In this document: piece by piece, positions 1 to 9,625 of the stretch
How the letters are laid out: the number at the start of each line of letters is the position of its first letter
Position numbering within the stretch: position 1 is the stretch's first letter
Source of the DNA: JBDSEG01 sp039920165
Lineage (GTDB): Bacteria > Pseudomonadota > Gammaproteobacteria > Burkholderiales > Burkholderiaceae_C
Length of the DNA: 13,546 nucleotides
Direction: 5' to 3'
NCBI GenBank assembly: GCA_039920165.1
Contig: JBDSEG010000299.1
Span: 1-13,546 of the forward strand
Made by a program: the position numbers and the translations under genes
The notes under the pieces: model-generated
What the model saw: the letters and a program-made list of their open reading frames with translations, nothing else
What the model was told of the DNA's origin: nothing
The model's database searches: none

Positions 1-739
1 AGGCGGCCTTGTTCATGATCAGCGCATTCTTCGGCAGCCAGGCCTGGGTGTCGTACCAGTACTTCACGTGTTCGTAGAGCTTGCTGTCCCAGCCGGTCGA
101 GCCCGAGCTCATCATGCTTTCGGTGACACCGGTGGCGAAGGCCTGGCTCACCTCGGCCGCCTGCACCGTGACCGGCTGCGCCCCCACCAGCTCGGCGATT
201 CGCGATGTGGCCGGGCTGTAGGCGCGCCACTTGATGCCCTTGAGGTCGGCCGCCGAAGCGAGCGGCTTCTTCGAATAAATGCCCTGCGGCGGCCAGGCCA
301 CCGCATAGAGCAGCACCATGCCCTGCTCGCCGAGCTTCTTGTCGAGCAGCGGTTTTTGCGCCTTGTAGAGCTTCATCGCGGCGTCGTAGCTGTCGGCCAG
401 GAAGGGCAGGCCGTCGGCACCGAAGATCTGCCATTCGTTCTGGTAGTTGACGAGCAGGATCTCGCCCAGTTGCGCCTGCCCGCCCTGGACCGCGCGCTTG
501 ATTTCGGGCGCCTTGAACAGCGACGCTTTGGCGTGCACCGTGATCTTCAGCTTGCCGGCTGTGGCCTTGTCGACATCGGCCGCGAACTGGCTCAGGTTCT
601 CGGTGTGGAAATTGGTGGCGGGGTAGGCCGACGGCAGGTCCCATTTGGTCTGGGCCGAGGCGCTGGCGGCCAAGCCGGCGAGAGCAAGCGCGAGGGCCGT
701 CGGGGCAGCGGTAGCGAGAAGGCGGCGGATCCGGTTCAT
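1..739 (-). CDS. TRAP transporter periplasmic substrate-binding protein, DctP family (partial, C-terminus off the left edge)
   Basis: This is the extracytoplasmic receptor of a TRAP transporter, which captures a carboxylate-type ligand and delivers it to the membrane subunits. The 246 visible residues open with a signal peptide: MNRIRR, a hydrophobic Ala/Leu core, then a signal peptidase I site ASA-QT after residue 29. The mature part follows the family pattern: an early strand (WDLPSAYPATNFHTEN), the LKGIKWRAYSPAT segment holding the conserved Arg that binds the ligand carboxylate, then AAEVSQAFATGVTESMMSS. About 90 C-terminal residues are missing compared with the usual 330 or so. ATG at 739 is preferred because GGAG lies 8 nt upstream; an in-frame GTG three codons earlier would collide with that site. 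The gene is divergent from the oxoprolinase-like gene at 903. Any membrane subunits would lie beyond the left edge. The ligand is unknown; pyroglutamate is a context-based guess. Confidence 0.93.
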   Translation of the reverse strand, partial: MNRIRRLLATAAPTALALALAGLAASASAQTKWDLPSAYPATNFHTENLSQFAADVDKATAGKLKITVHAKASLFKAPEIKRAVQGGQAQLGEILLVNYQNEWQIFGADGLPFLADSYDAAMKLYKAQKPLLDKKLGEQGMVLLYAVAWPPQGIYSKKPLASAADLKGIKWRAYSPATSRIAELVGAQPVTVQAAEVSQAFATGVTESMMSSGSTGWDSKLYEHVKYWYDTQAWLPKNALIMNKAA

Positions 740-779
740 GCGTGTCACTCCAATGATGTGGGAAACGATAGCGGACGCG

Positions 780-809
780 AGCATAGGCCGTGCCGGCCTG
801 GCGGGTCAT
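780..809 (-). promoter_or_regulatory. Candidate sigma-70 promoter for the TRAP receptor gene
   Basis: Read on the minus strand, a -35-like ATGACC (804-809) and a -10-like TATGCT (780-785) are separated by 18 nt. Each box matches consensus at 4 of 6 positions. Transcription would start near 773 and give a leader of about 35 nt containing the GGAG ribosome site. The match is modest, so this is only a candidate. Confidence 0.3.
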
Positions 810-866
810 CGGGCGTTGCCCAGGGTGGGGCGGTTGTGTCGCATCCGAAACACCGCCCTCGATCGG

Positions 867-896
867 TTGCCCGGGCCGCCGCGCCCCTGAAACAAT
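867..896 (+). promoter_or_regulatory. Candidate promoter for the oxoprolinase-like gene, possibly giving a leaderless transcript
   Basis: TTGCCC (867-872) and AACAAT (891-896) are spaced by 18 nt, each 4 of 6 to sigma-70 consensus. The ATG at 903 sits only 6 nt after the -10 box, so a start site at the usual distance would coincide with the start codon. No Shine-Dalgarno sequence precedes this ATG, which fits a leaderless or nearly leaderless mRNA. Weak evidence. Confidence 0.28.
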
Positions 897-902
897 CGGG
901 CG

Positions 903-4673
<3,771 letters not shown>

Positions 4674-4687
4674 CCTTGGCCCGGCCG

Positions 4688-5122
4688 TCAGCGCACCACC
4701 AGCACCGGCAAGGTGGTGTGGGTCAGCACCTTCTGGGTCTCGCTGCCCAGCAGCAAGGCCGTCACCCCGCGCCGGCCGTGCGAGGCCATCACGAGCAGAT
4801 CGCAATTCGTCTGCTGGGCATGGTCGATGATGGCTTCCCAGGGGTGCAGCGCCTCGACGGTATGCGCTTCGCAAGGCACGCCGGCGGACTGACATGCGGC
4901 GACCACCTCGGCCACGCGTTGCGCCGCGATGCGCTCCTGCGCATCGTAAAAATCCTGCGGCGGCGTGGGCTGCATCTCCGAGATCGCGCTGTAGGGAAAA
5001 GGCTCCTTGACGCTGATCGTCAGCAACTGCGCGCCGAGCGATTTGGCCAGGGCGATGCCGGTCGCGACCGCCTTGCCGGTGATATCGGAACCATCGGTGG
5101 GAACCAGGATGCGTTGGTACAT
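4688..5122 (-). CDS. Universal stress protein, UspA family
   Basis: A single-domain, 144-residue cytoplasmic USP of usual length, from a family that binds nucleotide and supports survival under stress. The N-terminal strand MYQRILVPTDGS carries the conserved Asp10 that contacts adenine. The C-terminal phosphate loop reads ASHGRRG and then GS (residues 113-127), followed by ETQKVLTHTTLPVLVVR, the usual closing strand. The first Gly of the G-2x-G-9x-G-S ATP motif is Ala113 here, a substitution I recall in many ASHGRRG-type members, so ATP binding remains plausible. ATG at 5122 is well fixed: AAGGAG lies at 5129-5134, 6 nt upstream, and homology begins at this residue. The gene stands alone between a convergent neighbour and an upstream terminator, with its own candidate promoter at 5174-5202. 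No second USP domain is present. Confidence 0.95.
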   Translation of the reverse strand: MYQRILVPTDGSDITGKAVATGIALAKSLGAQLLTISVKEPFPYSAISEMQPTPPQDFYDAQERIAAQRVAEVVAACQSAGVPCEAHTVEALHPWEAIIDHAQQTNCDLLVMASHGRRGVTALLLGSETQKVLTHTTLPVLVVR

Positions 5123-5128
5123 GACCCT

Positions 5129-5134
5129 CTCCTT
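5129..5134 (-). promoter_or_regulatory. Strong ribosome binding site of the universal stress protein gene
   Basis: On the minus strand AAGGAG sits 6 nt before the ATG at 5122. It is the best Shine-Dalgarno match in the window and rules out the longer upstream reading frame as the true start. Confidence 0.85.
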
Positions 5135-5173
5135 CACGGTTGCGGGGAATCGGAGTGTGCAGTGTTGCCGCGC

Positions 5174-5202
5174 ACGGTACGCGCCGCCTTGCGATGGGTC
5201 AA
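5174..5202 (-). promoter_or_regulatory. Candidate promoter of the universal stress protein gene
   Basis: On the minus strand TTGACC (5197-5202) matches the -35 consensus at 5 of 6 positions. It is followed after exactly 17 nt by TACCGT (5174-5179), a weak -10 with 3 of 6 matches. Transcription would begin near 5167, leaving a leader of about 45 nt with the strong ribosome site. The -35 box shares bases with the U-tract of the upstream operon's terminator. Confidence 0.5.
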
Positions 5203-5224
5203 CAAAAGGCGCCGCGGCGGCGCC
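5201..5224 (-). terminator. Intrinsic terminator of the Rieske-EamA-sulfurtransferase operon
   Basis: On the minus strand the 17-nt palindrome GGCGCCGCCGCGGCGCC (5208-5224) is followed immediately by TTTTGTT (5207-5201). It can form a stem of 6 G/C pairs with a 5-nt loop, or longer if the loop shrinks. It lies 23 bp downstream of the sulfurtransferase stop codon, the expected place to end that operon and insulate the stress protein gene. Confidence 0.8.
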
Positions 5225-5247
5225 GGCTTCCCGCGACGGGCCGTCCT

Positions 5248-6120
5248 TCAACCGCGCGCGATCGGCCGCGCCGGGTCGGACGACCATTCGCTCCACGACC
5301 CCGGATAGAGCGCCGAGCCGTGCCAGCCGGCGTGCTCCATCGCCAGCAGGTTGTGGCAGGCGGTCACACCCGAGCCGCACTGGTGAACGACCTCGGTGGC
5401 CGGCTGCCCGCCGACCAGCGCTTCGAATTCGGCGCGGAGCAGGGCGGCGGGTTTGAAGCGCCCGCCACCGGCCAGGTTGTCCTTGAAGCAACGGTTCAGC
5501 GCGCCCGGGATATGGCCGGCCACAGGATCGAGTGGTTCGACATCGCCGCGAAATCGTTCGGCCGCACGCGCATCGACGACGCGCAGGCGTCCCAGTCCGG
5601 CGGCGACCTGATCGGCGTCCAGCAAGGTCTGCAGCGATTCGGCGGGTGGCGATGCGGCGGCGGCCTCCGAGTTGTCGGATGTCGATGGCGCATCAGTGGT
5701 CGCTCCGCCCGCTGCGATCCACGCCGCCAGGCCGCCGTCGAGCACCGCCACCTCGGCATGTCCCATCCAGCGCAGCATCCACCACAGCCGCGCCGCATAC
5801 ACGCCGCCTTGCCGGTCTAGGGCGACGACCGATCGTCCCGGTGCAACGCCGGCGCGTGCCAGCGTGGCAGCGAAGACCGCGCGCTCGGGCAGCGGGTGGC
5901 GTCCGCGAAAGCGCCGGTCCGCCCCGGTCTTCGGCCCCGACAGGTCGCGCTCGAGGTGCAGATAGATCGAGCCCGGCAGGTGCGAGGCCCGCCAGCACCG
6001 CACGCCGGCATCGGCATCGCCGAGGTCGAAACTCGTCTCGATCACGAGCGGCGGGTTCGGACCGGCCAGCGCGGCAGCCAGTTCGGCGGCACTCGTCAAG
6101 GTGGAAAGGGGCGTGCTCAT
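5248..6120 (-). CDS. sseA: Two-domain sulfurtransferase, 3-mercaptopyruvate sulfurtransferase type
   Basis: Tandem rhodanese protein of 290 residues, the usual size of SseA, which moves sulfur from 3-mercaptopyruvate to acceptors such as cyanide or thiols. The N-terminal, non-catalytic rhodanese domain includes SIYLHLERDLSG and YAARLWWMLRWMGHAEVAVLDGG. An Ala/Ser/Pro-rich linker follows, then the catalytic domain with VVDARAAERFRG, GHIPGA and the active-site loop CGSGVTACH, nucleophile Cys248. A CG(S/T)GVT loop is typical of mercaptopyruvate enzymes; thiosulfate rhodaneses usually carry CRKGVT. The ATG at 6120 overlaps the TGA of the transporter gene by one base (TGATG), so translation is probably coupled. 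It is the last gene of a three-gene unit that ends at the terminator at 5201-5224. Mercaptopyruvate specificity is inferred from the loop alone. Confidence 0.92.
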   Translation of the reverse strand: MSTPLSTLTSAAELAAALAGPNPPLVIETSFDLGDADAGVRCWRASHLPGSIYLHLERDLSGPKTGADRRFRGRHPLPERAVFAATLARAGVAPGRSVVALDRQGGVYAARLWWMLRWMGHAEVAVLDGGLAAWIAAGGATTDAPSTSDNSEAAAASPPAESLQTLLDADQVAAGLGRLRVVDARAAERFRGDVEPLDPVAGHIPGALNRCFKDNLAGGGRFKPAALLRAEFEALVGGQPATEVVHQCGSGVTACHNLLAMEHAGWHGSALYPGSWSEWSSDPARPIARG

Positions 6121-7064
6121 CAAGCGGTCTCCGGCGGCGATCGGGCGATATCGGGTAGCGCGACGCGACTGCGCAGCAAGGTCGCGAACAGGCCGGCGAC
6201 GACGATCAGCACGATCCCCGCGAGCGCCAGCCAAGTGATGCAGTCGGCGAACAGCAGCACGCCGTAGCCGAACGAGAAAGCGATGCCGAGATACTGCAGG
6301 CTGCCGTTGACGAGCGGACTGCCACTGGCATACGCGCGCGTCATCATCATCTGCGCGACCGTGGCCAGCACGCCGATGCCGAGCAGGAGGGCGACACCGC
6401 GCAGCGAATGTGCGCTAAAGCCGGTCCACACCGTGATCATCGCGCCGGCGACGACGCCGCCGAACGAGAAGTAAAAGACGATGCGCAATTCGGGCTCGCC
6501 AGCGCGGCCGAGCGCGGTCACCTGCAGGTAGGCGATGGCCGCGATCATTCCCGACAGCAGCCCGGCCAGGCCGTGCCAAAGCTGCTGCTCGTCGATGGTC
6601 GGGCGCAGGATCATCGCCACGCCAGCGAAGCCGATCAGCACGGTCGCGACCAGGCGGCCGTCGATACGCGCACCGCCGAGCATCGATGCGCCGCCCATCA
6701 GGAACAGCGCCATCCAGACCGACGAGGTGTAGTTCAGCGTCATCGCCGTGGCCAGCGGCAGCGCGGCGAGCGAATAGAACCACAGGCACAGCGAGATCAC
6801 ACCCGACAGGCTGCGCCAGAAATGCATCGCCGGGATCGGGGTCGCGAGCCGGCCGCCTTGCCAGGCCACAAGCCCGGCCATCATGGTCATGCCGATGGCG
6901 CTGCGGTACAGCACGAGCTCGCCGGGCGCATAGTGGGCCGATGCGAGTTTGACGCACACGCCCATGCTCGCGAAGAGAAACGACGCCGCCACCATCAGCG
7001 CGCTGGTCGATACGCGCGCGAACCACGGCGCGGCGGGCTCCAGCGGCGCGAGCGCTTCAGGCAC
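6120..7064 (-). CDS. EamA/DMT-superfamily inner-membrane transporter
   Basis: A 314-residue membrane protein with about ten hydrophobic segments arranged as two EamA repeats (about residues 23-155 and 163-296), the standard drug/metabolite transporter fold. Recognisable pieces are the first helix VAASFLFASMGVCVKLA, the PGELVLYRS motif, FYSLAALPLATAMTLNYTSSVWMALF closing the first repeat, and ASGSPLVNGSLQYLGIAFSFGYGVLLF in the second. Members export or import small metabolites; the substrate cannot be predicted. The start codon is GTG at 7064-7062, inside the end of the oxygenase gene, which it overlaps by 8 nt. Its stop overlaps the sulfurtransferase start by one base. No Shine-Dalgarno sequence is visible, so expression probably depends on coupling to the upstream gene. 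Confidence 0.93.
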   Translation of the reverse strand: MPEALAPLEPAAPWFARVSTSALMVAASFLFASMGVCVKLASAHYAPGELVLYRSAIGMTMMAGLVAWQGGRLATPIPAMHFWRSLSGVISLCLWFYSLAALPLATAMTLNYTSSVWMALFLMGGASMLGGARIDGRLVATVLIGFAGVAMILRPTIDEQQLWHGLAGLLSGMIAAIAYLQVTALGRAGEPELRIVFYFSFGGVVAGAMITVWTGFSAHSLRGVALLLGIGVLATVAQMMMTRAYASGSPLVNGSLQYLGIAFSFGYGVLLFADCITWLALAGIVLIVVAGLFATLLRSRVALPDIARSPPETA

Positions 7065-8187
7065 TGTGGAGCATGGCGCGCCGGTACCACTCGTGGAAGT
7101 GCTGCATGCCGTCTTCCATCGGGCTCTGATACGGGCCGGCCTCGTCGTCCCCGCGTTCCATCAGGGCATGCCGGCCGGCGTCCATTCGCAGCGCGATCTC
7201 GTCGTCCTCGGCGCAGGTTTCCCAGTAAGCGGCCTGCTGCGCGGCGACCAATTCGGGCTCGAAAGCGGCGACTTCCTCGGGGTAATAGAACTCCACGAGG
7301 TTGAGCGTCTTGCGCGGACTCTTGGGGATCAGCGTCGAGACCACGAGCACGTGCGGGTACCACTCGACCATCACGCCAGGGTAGTAGGTGAGCCAGATCG
7401 CGCCCTTGGTCGGCGCCTGGCCGTCGCGAAACGCGAGCAGCTGGTCGTGCCAGCGCCGGTAGGCGGGCGAGCCGGCCTTGGCGAGCTCGTTGTTCGCGCC
7501 CACCGTCTGCACCGAGTGGCGCGGCCCGAACTCCCAGCGCAGGTCGTCGCAGCTGACGAACTGCCCGAGGCCCGGGTGGAACGGTCCGACGTGATAGTCC
7601 TCGAGGTAGACCTCGATGAAGGTCTTCCAGTTGTAGTCGCACTCGTGCATCTGCATGCCGCCGTAAACGTGGCCGGCGAAGTCGAGGTCGCTTCCCGGGA
7701 CGATGGCGCCAAGGTCGCTCGCAACCCGGTGCTTGCCGGGCCCGCCGTCGAACACCAACCCGTTCCAGGTCTGCACCGGATAGTTGCGCAGATCGAGGCA
7801 GGGGTCGCGCGCGAAATGCGGGGCGCCGACCAGCGAGCCCTTCAGGTCGTAGGTCCAGCGGTGCAGCGGGCAGACGATGTGGCTGCCGCCATTGCCACTG
7901 ACTTTGCCGCGACCCTTGAGCATGATGGCCTGGCGATGCCGGCAGACGTTGGAGATCAGCTCGATGCCCGACGGCGTTCGCAGCAGCGCCCGGCCTTCGC
8001 CTTCCTGCATCAGCGCCAGGTGGTCGCCCGGCTCGGGCACCGTGAGTTCGTGCCCGACATAGCGCGGCGCGGGGCGAAACAGGGTCGCCATCTCGCGCTC
8101 GAACAGGGCAGCGTCGAAATAGGAAGATACCGAGATTTGCGAGCGACTGGGCTCGAGAGCAAGAAGGGTGTCGCTCAGGTCCGCCAT
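7057..8187 (-). CDS. Rieske non-heme iron oxygenase, alpha-subunit-like, substrate unknown
   Basis: Aromatic-ring-hydroxylating-oxygenase type protein of 376 residues. The Rieske [2Fe-2S] ligands are C82-R-H84 and C106-P-L-H109 (CPLHRWTYDLKG). The mononuclear iron site is in the stretch from NWKTFIEVYLEDYH, with His199 and His204 as ligands; the third ligand, an acidic residue, probably lies in the C-terminal helix (EDDEIALRMDAG). The spacing between the Rieske pairs is 21 residues, longer than the common 15-17, because of a Gly-rich loop. The ATG at 8187 was chosen because similarity to the family starts soon after; AGGAG sits 11 nt upstream, rather far. A start further upstream would add a low-complexity, unconserved leader. 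First gene of an operon with the EamA transporter and sulfurtransferase, divergent from xseB. No ferredoxin or reductase partner is present here, so electrons must come from elsewhere. Confidence 0.92.
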   Translation of the reverse strand: MADLSDTLLALEPSRSQISVSSYFDAALFEREMATLFRPAPRYVGHELTVPEPGDHLALMQEGEGRALLRTPSGIELISNVCRHRQAIMLKGRGKVSGNGGSHIVCPLHRWTYDLKGSLVGAPHFARDPCLDLRNYPVQTWNGLVFDGGPGKHRVASDLGAIVPGSDLDFAGHVYGGMQMHECDYNWKTFIEVYLEDYHVGPFHPGLGQFVSCDDLRWEFGPRHSVQTVGANNELAKAGSPAYRRWHDQLLAFRDGQAPTKGAIWLTYYPGVMVEWYPHVLVVSTLIPKSPRKTLNLVEFYYPEEVAAFEPELVAAQQAAYWETCAEDDEIALRMDAGRHALMERGDDEAGPYQSPMEDGMQHFHEWYRRAMLHSA

Positions 8188-8343
8188 GACCCCAGGGTCT
8201 CCTGTTGAAGCCAGCGAACGCGCCGCGAGGCGTCGGGTTGCTGGCGAGTTGCCTGTCAAGGCGGCCACCGCCGAATCTGTTGATCGCGCCTCAGCGCACC
8301 TGCATGCGACGTTGCACTTCTCTACCCCTTCGACGGGCTGCGG

Positions 8344-8372
8344 ATTGTAGCGTCGAGGGTCTGGAGGGTCCG
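8344..8372 (-). promoter_or_regulatory. Candidate promoter of the Rieske-EamA-sulfurtransferase operon
   Basis: On the minus strand TACAAT (8344-8349) is a 5 of 6 match to the -10 consensus. A poor -35 (CGGACC, 8367-8372) stands 17 nt upstream. Transcription from here would give a leader of about 150 nt before the ATG at 8187. I saw no better candidate in this 289-bp divergent intergenic region. Confidence 0.35.
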
Positions 8373-8451
8373 GCACGTCGCAGACGCGTGACAGGGCCGC
8401 GCAGCCTGTGTCGTGGTGCCCGCACGGGCCATTTCAAGGGCGATGGCTGAC

Positions 8452-8457
8452 TACAAT
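8452..8457 (+). promoter_or_regulatory. Candidate -10 box of the xseB-ispA-dxs-folE2 operon
   Basis: TACAAT at 8452-8457, in the context GACTACAATC, is a form I recall often upstream of Burkholderiales housekeeping genes. No good -35 lies at 16-18 nt. Transcription would begin near 8464, leaving a leader of only about 13 nt without a Shine-Dalgarno sequence before the xseB ATG at 8477. Confidence 0.4.
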
Positions 8458-8476
8458 CACGGTTTCACGTGCCGAA

Positions 8477-8719
8477 ATGTCAACCCGTTCAAACCCGTCC
8501 ACGGCATCGGCCGAGCCCGAAAGCTACGAGCACGCGCTGACCGAACTCGACCGGCTCGTCGCGGCCATGGAAGGCGGCCAGTTGCCCCTCGAACGCCTGC
8601 TCGAAAACTACAAGCGCGGGGCGCAGTTGCTCGCCTTCTGCCGCTCGCGTCTGGAAGCGGTCGAGCAGCAGGTCAAGCTGGTGGAGGACGGTCAACTCAA
8701 GCCGTGGAACCCCGCGTGA
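8477..8719 (+). CDS. xseB: Exodeoxyribonuclease VII small subunit
   Basis: An 80-residue protein of the usual XseB length. Several small subunits bind the large catalytic subunit XseA to form exonuclease VII, which degrades single-stranded DNA from both ends. The helical core is plain: SYEHALTELDRLVAAMEGGQ, then LPLERLLENYKRGAQLLAFCRSRLE, then VEQQVKLVEDG, which form the family's coiled helices. The ATG at 8477 is chosen because family similarity begins about 14 residues later and earlier in-frame codons run into the candidate promoter. No Shine-Dalgarno sequence is seen. It is the first gene of the operon; its TGA overlaps the GTG start of ispA. XseA is not in the window. Confidence 0.96.
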   Translation: MSTRSNPSTASAEPESYEHALTELDRLVAAMEGGQLPLERLLENYKRGAQLLAFCRSRLEAVEQQVKLVEDGQLKPWNPA

Positions 8720-9603
8720 ACCGGTCCGAATTCGAGGCCTGGGTCGCACGCTCGCTCGACGCGGTCGAGTCCAGCCTCGACCAGTGGGTGCCGAGCGGTG
8801 CGCCGGCGGGTCTGGGCATCGCGATGCGCTACGGCGTGCTCGATGGCGGCAAGCGCGTGCGCCCGCTGCTGGTGCTGGCGGCTGCGCAAGCCGTGCACGG
8901 CGAGCCCCAAGCCGCCTTGCGCGCGGCCTGCGCCGTCGAACTGATCCACGCCTATTCGCTGGTGCACGACGACATGCCGTGCATGGACAACGATATCTTG
9001 CGGCGCGGCAAGCCGACCGTGCATGTGCAATTCGGCGAGGCCCAGGCGATGCTCGCCGGCGACGCGATGCAGGCGCTGGCCTTCGAGGTGCTGACACCCG
9101 AGCGCGGCATGGCGCCGGCACTGCAGGCACGGCTGTGTTCGCTGCTCGCGCGATCGGCCGGGCATGCGGGCATGGCCGGCGGGCAGGCGATCGACCTGGC
9201 GAGCATCGGGCTGCCGCTGGACGAACGGACGCTGCGCGACATGCACCACCGCAAGACCGGCGCGCTGCTGCAGGCCAGCGTGCTGATGGGCGCGGCTTGC
9301 GGCGAGGTCGACGCGCACGATTCGGCCGCCCTGAGCGAATACGGCGACGCCCTCGGACTCGCCTTCCAGGTTGTCGACGATATCCTCGACGTGACCCAGG
9401 AATCGCACACCCTGGGCAAGACCGCGCGCAAGGACATGCACGCCAACAAGCCGACCTACGTGACCGTGCTCGGCCTGGACGCCGCACGCCGCCATGCGGA
9501 CGCGCTGCGCGACAAGGCCCTGGCCGCCTTGCAGCGCAGCCGCCTGCACGATGCGGCCTGGCTGGCGCTGCTGGCCGACAAGGTCGTGGAACGCGACAAC
9601 TGA
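8716..9603 (+). CDS. ispA: Farnesyl diphosphate synthase (polyprenyl synthetase family)
   Basis: The 295-residue protein, close to the E. coli IspA length, condenses isopentenyl diphosphate with dimethylallyl and then geranyl diphosphate to give farnesyl diphosphate, the precursor of quinone tails and undecaprenyl carriers. GGKRVRPLL supplies the diphosphate-binding Lys/Arg residues. The first aspartate-rich motif is DDMPCMD at residues 85-91, and the second is DDILD at 221-225; both bind magnesium and diphosphate. LAGDAMQALAFEVL and KTGALLQASVLMG also fit the family. The first motif has two residues between DD and the final D pair region (DDxxxxD), typical of bacterial short-chain synthases. 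The start is GTG at 8716, whose bases overlap the xseB stop (GTGA). A later ATG at 8824 would delete conserved N-terminal sequence. No clear ribosome site, so translational coupling is likely. Confidence 0.95.
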   Translation: MNRSEFEAWVARSLDAVESSLDQWVPSGAPAGLGIAMRYGVLDGGKRVRPLLVLAAAQAVHGEPQAALRAACAVELIHAYSLVHDDMPCMDNDILRRGKPTVHVQFGEAQAMLAGDAMQALAFEVLTPERGMAPALQARLCSLLARSAGHAGMAGGQAIDLASIGLPLDERTLRDMHHRKTGALLQASVLMGAACGEVDAHDSAALSEYGDALGLAFQVVDDILDVTQESHTLGKTARKDMHANKPTYVTVLGLDAARRHADALRDKALAALQRSRLHDAAWLALLADKVVERDN

Positions 9604-9625
9604 ACCCGGCTCTCAACCGTCTCCC

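Noticed and set aside
4688..5491. Longer universal stress protein with about 123 extra N-terminal residues
   Set aside because: The strong AAGGAG site and the canonical MYQRILVPTDGS start fix the ATG at 5122. The extension reads through the upstream terminator and into the sulfurtransferase gene.
8188..8376. N-terminal extension of the Rieske oxygenase from an upstream start
   Set aside because: The extra 63 residues look like translated intergenic DNA and would include the candidate -10 box. The ATG at 8187 fits the family length.
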